A stretch of 64,000 nucleotides of DNA from Rhizophagus clarus (lineage: Eukaryota; Glomeromycota; Glomeromycetes; Glomerales; Glomeraceae): NCBI GenBank assembly GCA_015698045.1, contig BLAL01000208.1, positions 1 to 64,000 on the forward strand, in the 5' to 3' direction. Every line of letters begins with the position of its first letter. Within the stretch, counting starts at the first letter, position 1. Of the stretch, positions 49,551-61,753 are shown piece after piece. The notes beneath the pieces were generated by a model. The model was not told the DNA's origin. It saw only the letters and a program-made list of their open reading frames with translations, and searched no databases. Both the position numbers and the translations under genes were made by a program.

Positions 49551-50174
49551 ATGAGAATTATTACATGTTACCAGCAGCAATGGAAATGCGTAGTGAATCC
49601 ACTAATCCACTATAAGGACAACCTGAAGGAGAAAAATTTTAATGGAACTCATATGAAGGCTGTTTGTTTCTTTTTATTTATTTTATTTATAATTTTATTT
49701 ATTTATTCACGTTTACTTTATAGCGAAATTATAGAAAAACACCCTGATTATTATTTGGATGAAATTGTAGGAGAAATGACTAGAGAAACTGGTAAAGAGG
49801 TTTCTATATCTACTGTACATTATGGAGATACTTAAAATAATGCGGAATAACAAGAAAAAAGTTAATGATTTATGATAATTTTATTTGTCACTTTATTATG
49901 CAAATAAAATTATAATGCAAATCTTTAGTTAGTTAGAAAATCAGCAAGAAAAAAATGAATTATTAAGAGCTGATTATATTTATACTTTTGGTACAGAATA
50001 TCAAGTAGAACAGTTGATTTTCTTAGACGAAAGTGCTAAGGACGAAAGGACTTTATCAAGAAGTTATGGATATTCGTATAAGAATCAAGTAGTATCGTTT
50101 TTTGAGAGGTACTAAATATACAATGTTACCTAGTGCTCCGAACAGGTCGGGTGATTTCAGGTGACCTGATCGGG

Positions 50175-50903
50175 ATAATGGCGTAGTTTACCGAAAAATT
50201 CAGCCGAAGGCGCAGTAAATTTTCGACTAACAACACCCAGACAAAAAATATTTTGTTCATTCAACTACAACTATTTTCGGCTGAATATTTTCGACTAAAT
50301 ATACTTTTTTAAAATAATAGTGTAGTTAGCCGATCAATCTTTAATTTATAAATTAATATTTAAAATTGAGAATTGCTTAAATCTCCCGAAGGTGATTTTC
50401 CGCCAGAGTTAATTTGTGTAATTACTTAGGAACATTTATTTCGTAATGGTCAAAAGTGGTTTATTTACCCTAAAAATGGTCAAACATGACAATTTTTAGG
50501 GTTATATGGACCACTTTTAACCATCAGTTAAGGTAGGTGGTCACTTTTAGGGTCAAATTGACCACTTTTGACCCATTACTTTATGCAGTAAGGTTACATA
50601 AAGTGGGATGGCAGAATGTATGAATGAATGATATAACCGGTCCCGTTGGTGTAGTTTTGATTAACTTTTTTTTATTATACACAAATTAACTCCGACCGGA
50701 ATTATAATTTGGCTGGCATTATGTGTGAAAATCGTGAGATTTAGCAATTCAATATTAATTTAAAGCTAAAGATATTTCGGCTAACTATACTATTATTTAA
50801 AAAAGTGTATTTAGCCGAAAATATTTAGCCGAAAATAGTAGATGTTGAACCAACAAAATATTCAAGATCAACATGAATTTTTTTCGGCTAACTACACCAA
50901 TAT
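50175..50903. mobile_element. Mutator-like MITE (729 bp) nested in the hAT-like element
   Basis: A perfect 9-bp duplication CTGATCGGG flanks it (50166-50174 and 50904-50912). The ends ATAATGGCGTAGTTTACCG and CGGCTAACTACACCAATAT are imperfect inverted repeats. Internal copies of GTAGTTAGCCG and TTTTCGGCT are frequent. A 9-bp target duplication is typical of Mutator-like elements. Confidence 0.8.
50445..50579. mobile_element. 135-bp MITE nested inside the Mutator-like MITE
   Basis: TAATGGTCAAAAGTGGT at the left is mirrored by ACCACTTTTGACCCATTA at the right, with further copies of GGTCA and CCACTTTTA inside. It may be a palindromic MITE; its target duplication is unclear. Confidence 0.6.
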
Positions 50904-51015
50904 CTGATCGGGTTGTTCAGGTCAGGTTATCAAATTATGACCCAATATCAGGTCAGGTTAAAGCCTTGACCTGACCTGATTAACCTGTTGACCTGATTAA
51001 AATCCATGCAAAATC

Positions 51016-52439
51016 GAAAAAAAAAACGCCGGAACTATTAATACCGGCGTTTTTATATTTAAGGTTGCTTAGTTTTTTTTATTATTAAATTAAAAACGCT
51101 TCATAACTACATACTATGTGACATAATAGACGCGTACAATAAACAATAATAAAAACTCTATCGTGGCTTATACCTATATAAAAAAAAAAATCTTTTCTCT
51201 AATAGTAAAAGTACTTTTATTCTGTAAGTAAATAAGAAGACTAAGAATTTTAATTTTTAAAATATATATATAACTGTTTTTAAAGAAATATCAAGTTGAA
51301 AGGTATTTTGTCATTATTATCTTATAATTATTTTTTTTATATTTTTATTAATAAAATTCTTATATAAATTTAAAATGGATTTATTATTATTGCCAACCAT
51401 ATGTTCTTGCTTCTTTAAACTTAAATATGTCAAAATACATACAGAAATATGGGCAAGCAGCGCAAATAACACTAATGTGGCAGAAGCAATGGAGATAAGT
51501 AATCTAGAAAAAAAAAAATCTTTAGGTTTTCTTTAAAGTATAATACAATTCTTAAATAATAGAAATATATTTATAAATAAATTGCGAAATTATAATTTTT
51601 CTTAAATTTTAGTATGTATAGTTTTTTAATAAAAAAATGAAACGAATCGTACATACTACTTTTAAAACCATACATACGTAGATCATTTGACCGTACTATA
51701 CATACATTCTCAATCGTACTACATAAGTTTCTGAAATACCGCAAAAAAAAACGATTTTTTATTATTCGTTTTTAATAACAAAAAAAACGATTTCTTAAGC
51801 GTTTTTAATAACAAGCTTAATCGTTTTTAACTCTTATTATCTTAGTATGGTAATTTGTTTATCATACGTACTAAATTTACAAATCGTACTATATTGATTT
51901 ACTATATACTCTTTTTTTTGTTATTAAAAACGATTAATAAAAAATCGTTTTTTTTGTTATTAAAAACGATTAATAAAAAATCGTTTTTTTTGTTATTAAA
52001 AACGATTAATAAAAAATCGTTTTTTTTTTGTTATTAAAAACGATTAATAAAAAATCGTTTTTTTTTTTGTTATTAAAAACGATTAATAAAAAATCGTTTT
52101 TTTTTTGTTATTAAAAACGATTAATAAAAAATCGTTTTTTTTTGTTATTAAAAACGATTAATAAAAAATCGTTTTTTTTTGTTATTAAAAACGATTAATA
52201 AAAAATCGTTTTTTTTTGTTATTAAAAACGATTAATAAAAAATCGTTTTTTTTTGTTATTAAAAACGATTAATAAAAAATCGTTTTTTTTTGTTATTAAA
52301 AACGATTAATAAAAAATCGTTTTTTTTTGTTATTAAAAACGAATAATAAATCGTATATTTTGTTATTTAAAAACGATTAAGAAAATCGTTTTTTATTTTA
52401 AAAAAGAAAAACGCCAAAACAGTTCCGGCGTTTTTATAT
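51016..52439. mobile_element. nested 1.4-kb element with AAAAACGCCGGAACT ends
   Basis: GCAAAATC (51008-51015) and GCGAAATC (52440-52447) form an 8-bp duplication with one mismatch. The ends share AAAAACGCCGGAACT in inverted orientation, and each end also folds on itself (CGCCGG...CCGGCG on the left, AACGCC...GGCGTT on the right). It holds the tandem hairpin array and no gene. Confidence 0.7.
51917..52400. repeat. tandem array of ~37-bp hairpin units (11 near-identical + 2 diverged)
   Basis: Each unit contains ATTAAAAACGATTAATAAAA then AATCGTTTTT, so AAAACGATT and AATCGTTTT can pair around a short loop. Units differ mainly in the length of the T run. Related motifs in inverted orientation occur just upstream at about 51740-51830. 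Confidence 0.92.
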
Positions 52440-52881
52440 GCGAAATCAAATGCCGGAACTAATGACTCCGAAGTTTTTTATATTTTCTTTCAGAGTTCTA
52501 TAATCAGGTATTCGGGTCACCTGGGCTGACCTGACCTGACCTAGCCTGGCGGCCTGGCCTGACTTGAAAGAAAAAATCAGGTCAGGTTAATGACCTGACC
52601 TGTCCTGTTCGGTGCTCTAATATTACCTACTCTTACATTAGATGGGTTTATTGCATGTGATAATATAAAAGGCAGTTGTTCTAAAGAATGGTTTTGTACA
52701 TTTATTTTATCTCAAGTCGTAAGTATTTTTCGCGTCACGTCACATCTATATTTATATTTGTGTAACTATTCTAAATTTGATATTTTTATTATCAAAATTC
52801 TAGGTTTTAATGATTTTAATTTTACAGTTGCCTTTGGTGAATCCTTATCCTAATAAAAATAGCGTATTGGTAGTGGATAAT

Positions 52882-53177
52882 CCCTATAAAAAAAATGGAT
52901 ACGTTTTTATATGGAATTTGTACTGAAAAATACGTTTATATACTGAAAGGCACGTTTTATAATACTGAGAGATACGGAATTGGACAATTTTCCGTATCTC
53001 ATTATGTACGTTTTTACATAAAATGATACTGAGAAAACGTATATGCCGAGATACGGAAAATTGTCCAATTCCGTATCTCTCAGTATTATAAAACGTATTT
53101 TTCAGTATCTTTCTTCATTTAAACATATTTCTCAGTATAAATTCCGTATAAAAAACGCATCTATTTTTTTTATAGGG
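52882..53177. mobile_element. 296-bp fold-back MITE inserted beside the catalytic Asp codon
   Basis: The ends CCCTATAAAAAAAATGGATA and ATCTATTTTTTTTATAGGG are inverted, with AAT duplicated on both sides (52879-52881 and 53178-53180). The interior is a long inverted repeat: ATACGGAATTGGACAATTTT on the left is matched by AAAATTGTCCAATTCCGTAT on the right. A transcript would fold into a long hairpin. Confidence 0.9.
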
Positions 53178-53491
53178 AATGTCAAAATACACCATGATAA
53201 TGAAATGGTAAACGCAATTGAAAGAAGCGGTTGTAGAGTATTGTAACTACCTCCCTATTCATCAGATTATAATCTGATAGAAACAGTATCTTCTACCATG
53301 AAGACTTGAATTAAAAAAAAAAATAGAGATTTGGAAACCTGTATAGATCTTGAATTTGTCATCATGGCAGCATGTTCGCAAATAGTATCAGAAGTGGTAA
53401 AATTTTATTTTGAAAAATCAAGTTATATTTAATTTGATATATAATAAAAGCTTATTTTGTTTTAATTGATACATATTTATTGAATTTATTA

Positions 53492-55320
53492 TTATGCGCA
53501 TGAATTTATTTTATGATAATGAATAATTTTTTGCTTCACTAACGAGTTTGTTTTTACTCCAGTACTACTAATGTCCAATTTTTCAAAATCATTATCATTT
53601 AAAATTTGAATATCTAAAACATCTATAGATTCACTAACAAATTTTTCCAAAGATATAAGTAAACTTTTGACTCTACAAATATTATCCAAATTTTGCAAAA
53701 ATTCTTGAATAGTTGAATGGGATTACTACCGGATGATGGAAAGTTGTGGAATACTGAGAAGTTAAATTTGGCTGAAATTATGTAGGAGAATAATTAGGAT
53801 AATTGCAAAATGGTAAAGATATAGAATAAAAAATATTTTGCGGCTGTGATGGTGGTGATGTGGAAGATTTATTGTTTTAGATTTATTATTAAACATAGGA
53901 AAGGAAGGAGGATCATCAATAGTTGCCAATGCGTTTTCTAAAAATACATAAAAAATTATGTATTATATAAAATATTACATGAAATTACACAAGATATGCA
54001 AAATGTTACGCAAAATACATAAAATGTTACGCGAAATATAAAACTTACTATTGATGCTGCCTATGTACTTAAATGTTGTGGAGTTTAAGTGTAAGTGATT
54101 TGATTCATTAACATAATATGATCTCTGATACTCTGTACATGTCTTACGGTTGATTTGGTTCAGTTTCGGTTTTAAAACTGCGGTTTTCAGCCAAAACTGA
54201 ACCGATCGCAAAACTGACCGATAAAACTGAATCGCAAAACTGATTGCAAAACTAAATAAAATATTATTATAAAATGCTGATTATGACTTTATTTAATAAT
54301 ATTAAATTTACATAATTTTTTCTTACAAAAATAGTGCTAATTTTGTTATTTTTTGGCGATACAAAATCACATGATCAATGTACAAAATTAAATTTTCCTA
54401 TAATTTCGAAAAGATGAGTACTATAAATATGAATATTAAAATTCATGTTTTAGTTATTCTCAATTGAAACTAAGATATTTTTTTGGAATATATTGTAAAA
54501 TATTTACAATTAACAAATCAGGTTTTCATCAGTTTTTTTATATATAAAACTGACGGTTAACCAGTCAGTTTTGGACTAAAACTGAACCAAAACTGAACAG
54601 ACAAAAACTGGTTATGACCGGTTATAATTGAACTTTTGGCATCCCTATTTGTGATACCAACATTACAGATGTTGCTATTTTACTTCTTTCCTCAGATAAG
54701 CTTGATTCTTTTGGAATAGCATTAACAACGGGTTTCTCTTTTTTTTCTTGAGTCTTGCAAAGTATCAGCAGTATCAAAAGTATTGGCAGTATCATCACTT
54801 TTTTGCCTAAAATAAATAATATTATTATTTAGCAAATATTTAGCATGCAAAAATTACCAACTCTTTTTTCTTAGAACGTAATTTGTGGTATTCGGTTAGA
54901 AATCTACTCCAATACTTTTCATCTGTTAATTAGTCCCTGAACCCATTTCATTTCCTAGTTTATAGCTAACAAAATAATTGTCATATTCTACCCATTTGTC
55001 CAATTAAATTTATATTAAGAGGTTTAATTCTCTCTTAAAGTTTTGAATGTAGTAGTATGACTAATAGTTTCCCATTTTACTGCACTACTCTTCTTGTTTA
55101 ATTATAAGTTAAGGAAAATTTCTGGTAAAGTTTCTTCAGATTCTTCTTTAATATCCAAATCATCATCAATCTCCATACCTGTTTCATCATCTTGGCTATT
55201 GAATCTTCAAATGGCTCATCCATAATGTTTTCTTGCTTGACTTTTCTGACATTTCTATTTTATTTACATAATTTTCATCATCATTCATCATCTGATGATT
55301 ACTTTGTTTTGAAGGAATAA
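53492..55320 (-). pseudogene. relic of a protein gene (SAM-like C-terminus), interrupted
   Basis: On the minus strand near 54980-54856 there is KLGNEMGSGTN followed, one shift later, by LTDEKYWSRFLTEYHKLRS. At 53945-53860 there is LATIDDPPSFPMF, and at 53698-53492 LEKFVSESIDVLDIQILND and FEKLDISSTGVKTN, which looks like a SAM domain. Stops and shifts separate the parts, and a repeat-rich insertion (54145-54650) lies between them. The gene family is not identified. Confidence 0.4.
54145..54650. mobile_element. AAAACTGA-rich insertion, probably a hAT-type MITE
   Basis: Both halves are dense in AAAACTGA and its complement (54160-54260 and 54525-54610). The right end TTGGCATCCCTA looks like a hAT terminus; the matching left end is not clear. 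Confidence 0.5.
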
Positions 55321-55751
55321 GTAACAAGACAACTTTATTTATGTAAATACGATAATAAATAAAATACTAATATATATATAAATATAAAAATGTCAAAAAA
55401 AAATAAATAAAATATAAAAATACCACACCCTATGAAAAAGAAATGTCCAAAATCGGTATGAAAATGACCGAAAAATTGATAAAACCAGCAAATTCCGGAC
55501 ATGAAAAAATCCTGGACAATATTTCTAAAAACGGGAAATTTAAAAAAAAAAGCTGCCAAAAAACTATCTATAATGTTAATACAAACTTTGATCATCCGAG
55601 ATAAAATTGGTTCCAAACAAATTCCGGACCAAACTGAACCCGGACATATTATTCCGAACACCGAAAACGCGCATTTTCCGTACATATTAAACATCCAGAA
55701 ATTGACCGGGCTATTTCAGGATGAATTCCGGATATATTTTTTCGCAGGGCA
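55321..55751. other. intergenic stretch with TTCCGGA motifs
   Basis: No gene supported. ATTCCGGA/CCGGACAT motifs recur at 55494, 55620, 55647 and 55725, which suggests part of a transposon end. The frames on both strands here overlap each other and are probably chance. Confidence 0.35.
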
Positions 55752-58700
55752 CTAACAATCTTTTGGAATAATAATACAATCTAAACATTCAGTAAAAGGA
55801 TTAAGTAATCGAGATGCATAAATAGCTTGCGAGTGAATATGCGATTGTTTATTTCTATTAGACATACTAAGATTAGCTTTTCTATATTCTTCTGCTTTTT
55901 CAAATTGGATTTCAATTTCATTATCATATATATCTGTAATAAAAACACCTCCAACATATGACTTACGAAATTTCAAAATCAAATCATATGTCTCATTAGA
56001 ATCTTTTCTATTATCTGGATTTGGATCCCAACATTTTTTCATTAAATCAATATAACATTTTGGTGCTTCTAGCTCATTGATTTTTGGTCTGTTTCCTCTG
56101 CATATATCTAATGCTAAAAACTCATCATGGGCACAATCATCAAAAGGTTGTCTTCCAGTTGCCGTAAAATACATAATCATACCAAAACTATATATATCTG
56201 CTGCTTGAGTATAAGGGTTTCCTCTTAATACTTCGGGAGCTACATATGGCATAACTCCATAAATATTTGTATCCTTTACATTACTAACTTCTCCACATAA
56301 CCCCATATCAGAGATAGATATAATACTATTACTAAAAACATTTATATTCTTTGTAAAGAATAATATATTTCCTGTATGAAGATCACGATGAACTGCTTTT
56401 CTTTGATGAATCTTTTTAAGACCATTACTAATATTAAGTAATGTATTTATTTTAAACAACCAAGAGAAATTATCCCAATTATTATTTACCCACTTATTAA
56501 AATTTCCACCTTCTGCATATTCAAGAATTATAATATATTCTTTTGTACTTGGATTTTGGGATAATCCATAAATTCTAAGGATATTACAGTTAAATTTATT
56601 TATTGAATATTCTTTAATCTGTTAAAACATTAAGAACAATTCATTATGGTATATCAAAAAATATAATTAGAATTTAAACTTGAGAGAAATTTCATACCTC
56701 TTTTAGAAATTCATTGGTGATATTTTGTGAGTTATATAAACATTTTAAAGCAACAAGTTTATTTTCATGTCTTGTATAATTCTTGTTGCTAAGATTATAA
56801 AATAATGGACCTTTCTTCCATATTGCTGAATACACTGTGGCAAATCCACCTTTATCTATTTCTTCAATATCATCAAATTGCTCGTATGGTATCCACTCGA
56901 ATACTATATCGGATAAGTCATTGATTTTTGATTGCATATCTTGAATGAAATCATCAATTTTTTTATTCCCACTAGTCCATTCTTTGAAATTTTTTTTTAA
57001 ACGATCTGTTTGACATGACTTACACCATCTATATTGTATATCTGCATATATTTTCGCACATTTTACACAATATTTTTCAAACTCTTTGTCAAAATATTTA
57101 TCATGAATAACCATTATATAATCTTTTGTAACAGGGTTCCGAGATATTCCATATACTTCAAGAATGCCATATAAATTGAATAAATATGTTTTAACCTATT
57201 AAATGTAAGAAAATCAACTATTATTTTTTTTTTTAAAAAAAAAAATGTTAATTAAAATATTAGAATCAAAGAAATTTCGCACCTCACTTAAAAAGTCATT
57301 ATCACTAGTAATATTTTGTGAAAGACATCTTAAAGCAACAGATTTTTCTGAACTTCTCATATATTTGTTTTTATTAATATTATAATATAATGGACCATTA
57401 ATCCATTTTGCTGAATATACTATAGAAAAGTCATCTTTATTCACTAGTTTAATGTTGTGAAATTGGTTGTATGGTATCCATTCAAATACTTTATCCCATG
57501 AATTACTATCCCATAAATCACTATTATTTCTTAATTGCATTTCTTGAATATAATTGTCAATTTTTTCATTTTCACTTATAAAACATGCAAAGCCCTTTAT
57601 TTGACATGGTTTGCACCACTTATAAAATATGTTTGTATATATTTCATTACATTTTAAACAATGATCTTTATAGTAATTATCTTGAAGAACTATAATATAA
57701 TAGTCAGCATTTTGAGATATTCCATATATATTATTATTATAACTATTTATTGAATATTCTTTGACCTATTAAAACATAAAAATATTAATCAATGTTAAGA
57801 AATAATTAAGTAGTTATTCAGTTAACCTCACCTTATTACTAAGAAATTCATCAGGATTACCCTTTAAATTATTTAAACATTTCAAGGCAACTTTTTTATG
57901 TGAATCTCTTTTATACATCATACCATTCCAATATAATGGACCATCCTTCCATATTGACGTATATATTGTAGCAATATTGCTCTTATTTATCTCTTTAATA
58001 TCACTTAACTGATTGTATGGTATCCATTCAAATATTATATCAGATGGATCGTTAATATTTAGTTGCATTTCTTGAATTAATTTGTCAATATTTTTATTCT
58101 TACTTGTCCGGTTTGTAAAGTCATTTTTTAAATAGTTTAAATGACATGGTTTACACCATTTATTCCATGTATTTGTATAAATTTTATTACATTTTACACA
58201 AAATTCTTCATGAAAAATCACAATATAGTTTTTTGTATTCGGATTTTGAGATATTCCATATATTGTAAGATTAGTATAAGCCTCATTATAATTATTCTTT
58301 AAATACATTGAAATCTGTTAATTGTTAAAAGTTTGAAATCATTATCATATTATAAAATGATTTGATTAATATATTTAGAGAAATTTAAATTTCATACCTC
58401 ATTTATAAATTCATTAGTAGTATATTTTAAACATTTTAAAGTAACTTTTGTATCTGATTTTCTTATATATTCCTTATTATTACTATTCCAATATAATGGA
58501 CCATCCTTCCATTTTGCTGAATATATTATCAAAAATTCATTATTTATTTTTTCAAAATTATTAAGCTGATTGTATGGTATCCATTCAAATATAATATCAA
58601 ATGGTTTCTTGGTATTTGACTGCACTTTTTGAATGAAATTATCAATTTCATCATTTCCACTCCGATTCATCAAATTTTCTTTTAAGTACATTATTTGACA

Positions 58701-61700
58701 TGGTTTATACCATCCATTTTGTAATATTATAATATAATTTTTTGTATTAGGATTTTGGGATATTCCATATATTTCCGAATCTAGTTCAATCTACAAATTA
58801 AAAAAAAATATATATTAACAATTGATATTCATTATTTAAACTTATCAGATAGTATTATGCAGATTTTCATAGACCGATATATTTATTAAACAAATAAATA
58901 ATGTATGATTATATAGAATTGGAGAGATAATTAAATCATTTGTTTAATATGCCGGATTAAAAAAAAAGATGTAAATAAAAATAATAGGAAAGATTATATA
59001 CAAAGCGAAATAAAATAAAATAAACGAAATTTGTAGAAAGATTATATTAAAACATAATCAAAAGCACTAGAAAATAATAAATAGTTGTTAGATGGAGTAG
59101 ATATATCAGTTGAAGACCAATATCATCAATAACTCAGTTATTAGGAATAATGTGGCGACCAATAGAAATTAATGCTACTAATACTGACTTCAATATTGGA
59201 TTTCTTATAATAATACCGATTATTAAAATTCTACATAGTCTTCTGAACGATAATATATATATATATAAAAAAAAAATTTATACCTCATTTAAAATATTAT
59301 TTTGTATATTATGTAAACACTTTAAGACAACTGTTGTATCTAATTTTCTTGTATACTTCCTATTATCCTTATTCCAATATAATAGTCCATCCTGCCATTT
59401 TGCTGAATATATTGTAGCAAAACTATCTTCACCTATTACTTTAATATTGATAAACTGATGATAAGGTATCCATTCAAATACAATATTATTATAACTAACA
59501 ATTTTTAATTGCTTTTCTTGAATAAAATCATCTATTTCTTTATTGTTGCTAGTCCAATTTGTAAAATTTTCTTTAAAATGATTAATTTGACATTCTTTAC
59601 ACCATTTATAAATTGTATTTGTATATAATTTACCACATTTTACACAATATTCATTGTGAAAAACTAAAATATATTCTCTAGTATCTGGATTTTGAGATAT
59701 CCCATATATTGCAATATTAGTAATATTATCTTTAATATCATCTTTTAAATATAGCTTAACCTATTAAGTGTTAGTAAACAAAATCATTATTATGTTACAA
59801 AATATTTGATTTAATTTTTAAAGAAATATTTACCTCATCAATAACATTTTGCGAATTACGTAAACATTTTAAAGAAACTTTAATAGATAATTTTCTAATA
59901 TATTTCTTACTGTCATTATCCCAATATAATAAACCATTCTTCCATTTTGCTAAAGATACTATAAAAAGTTTATTATTATCTATTTCTTTAAAATTATTAA
60001 ACTGACTATATGGTATCCATTCAAATATTTTATCAAATGGTGATTTGATTTTTAATTGCATTCCTTGGATAAAATCATCGATGTTTTTATTCCCACTAGT
60101 CCAGCTTGTAAAATTACTTTCCAAATACTTTATTTGACATGATTTACACCATTTATTAACAGAATTTGCATATTTACCATTACATATTACACAATAATTT
60201 TCAAACTCCTTTTCAAGATATTTATTATGAAGAACCATAATATAATCTTTTGTCTTAGAATTTTGAGATATTCCATATATTTTAAAATTAATCTTTAAAC
60301 ATTTCTTAATCTAATAAAAATAAATAATTAAACAAATTATTGTCATCATGTTAAAAATATAAATACATTTTTTATATTAAACCATAAATTTCATACCTCA
60401 TCTAGAAATTTATTAATATTTTGTGAATTGTGAGAATATTTTAAGGCAATTGTTTTATTCAAATTCCTTGTATATTTTTTTTCGTCAACATTATAGTGTA
60501 ATGGACCATCCCTCCATTTTGCTGAACATACTGTAGCAAACCCACTTTTAACTATCTCTTTAATGTCATTAAACTGGTCGTAATGCACCCATTCAAATAC
60601 TATATCATCATATTTATCAATTTTTAATTGCATTTCTTGAATTAATTTATTCATTTCTTTATTTCCACTGGTCCAATTTGTAAAATTTTTTCTTAAATAA
60701 TTAATTTGACATTCTTTACACCATTTATTGCATCTATCAGTATAAATATTGCCACATCGTTTACAATGTTCATCTTGAAGAATCATAATATATTTATCTA
60801 AATTTTGAGATATTCCATAAATTTTAATGCCAGATTTCAGTAAATCATTTTTATACTATATAATAGAAAACAAGTCACTACACATTAACAAAATATTTAT
60901 AATTTAAAAAAATTTCATACCTCAATTAAAGATTCATCTGTAATACTAATTAGTTCTAAATATTTAAAAACAACTTCCTTACTTTGTTCCCTTATATATT
61001 TTTTATCTTTCCAATATAATGGACCACTCGTCCATTTTGCTGAACATATTTCGTTACCTATTTCTTCAATTTCAACAAGCTGACTGTATGGTATCCATTC
61101 TAATACTGTATCTGTAGGGTATATAATCTGTAATTGCATTTCTTGTATAAAATTATCAATCTTTTCATTTCCACTGCCTTTTTCTAAACAATTCATTTCA
61201 CATGGCCTACACCATTTATAATATATATTTGTATATATTTGGTCACATTTCATACAATGTTTTTTGTACTCATCCTCAAGAACCATAATATAATTATTTG
61301 TATCTGGATTTTGAGATATTCCATATACTTTAAGAATATTATTTAAATTATTTACCTTTTAAATTAGAAAATAAATAAAAAAATAAGTCATTATTATTAT
61401 CATTGAAAAGAGAATGTATTTTAAATGAAATTTTATACCTTGGTTGAAATTTCGTCAAAAACATTTTGTGAATCATGTAAGCATTTTAAAGTAACATTTA
61501 TATCCAATTTTCTTGTAAATACATGATTATAATTATTTCTATATAACGGGCCATCCTTCCATTTTGCTGAATATATTGTACCCTTAAATATTTCTTTAAT
61601 GTTATAGAATAGATTATATGGGATCCATTCAAATAACATATCGGGTGAATTTTTATTAATGTTTAATTGCATTACTTGAATAAATTTGTCAATTTCTTCA

Positions 61701-61753
61701 TTTCCACTGGTCCTATTTGTAAAATTTCTTTCATAGTTTCTTTGTAGCGACAT
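55752..61753 (-). CDS. multi-N-lobe tyrosine-kinase-like protein kinase, 10 exons (nine N-lobes)
   Basis: Exons on the minus strand: 61753-61439, 61355-60921, 60855-60397, 60310-59834, 59760-59284, 58790-58398, 58314-57832, 57765-57283, 57195-56698 and 56618-55752. All lengths are multiples of three (4887 nt, 1628 aa) with no internal stop. Start ATG at 61753 (MSLQRNYERN). Exons 2-9 begin with the 'YGISQNP.T..Y' strands of an N-lobe, then (except exon 6, where the first CxxC is lost) a CxxC...WCxxC zinc ribbon, a linker, FEWIPYNQF or a variant, and the next N-lobe to the alpha-C Glu. Exon 9 alone has DKGGFATVYSAIW with VALKCL. Exon 10 is the C-lobe: VHRDLHTGNIL, SDMGLCG, VAPEVL, WDPNPDNR, ECLDC. 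Intron 5 (58791-59283) is 493 bp, the others 67-91 bp. Confidence 0.9.
59133..59217 (+). repeat. dispersed repeat, copy B, inside kinase intron 5
   Basis: It matches 40502-40605 (for example ATAGAAATTAATGCTACTA). It lies within the only long intron of the kinase gene, so the intron was probably enlarged by an insertion carrying this repeat. Confidence 0.7.

Larger units (their letters stand above)
50131..52619. mobile_element. hAT-like non-autonomous element (2.5 kb) inserted in the transposase gene
   Basis: The ends are TAGTGCTCCGAACAGG and CCTGTTCGGTGCTCTA, flanked by ATGTTACC (50123-50130) and ATATTACC (52620-52627), an 8-bp duplication with one mismatch. Both ends carry many GACCTG/CAGGTC motifs. 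The interior consists of other insertions; no transposase was seen. Confidence 0.85.
49551..53432 (+). pseudogene. Tc1/IS630-type transposase gene, split by nested insertions
   Basis: Fragments before the insertions read KHPDYYLDEIVGEMTRETG, ELLRADYIYTFGTEYQ and LIFLDESAKDERTLSRSYGY (first catalytic Asp), with an intron-like gap at 49884-49933 and a shift near 50098. After the large insertion the frame resumes at LTLDGFIACDNIKGSCSKEW and NSVLVVDN (second catalytic Asp), is cut again by a 296-bp MITE, and ends with VKIHHDNEM, LPPYSSDYNLIET (catalytic Glu) and EKSSYI. TAA and TGA also interrupt the last part. The split points match the two target duplications. No TIRs of the host Tc1 element were identified. 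Confidence 0.85.

Noticed and set aside
51917..52400. CRISPR-like array
   Set aside because: The units are contiguous palindromes without unique spacers, in a eukaryotic transposon, and no cas genes are present.
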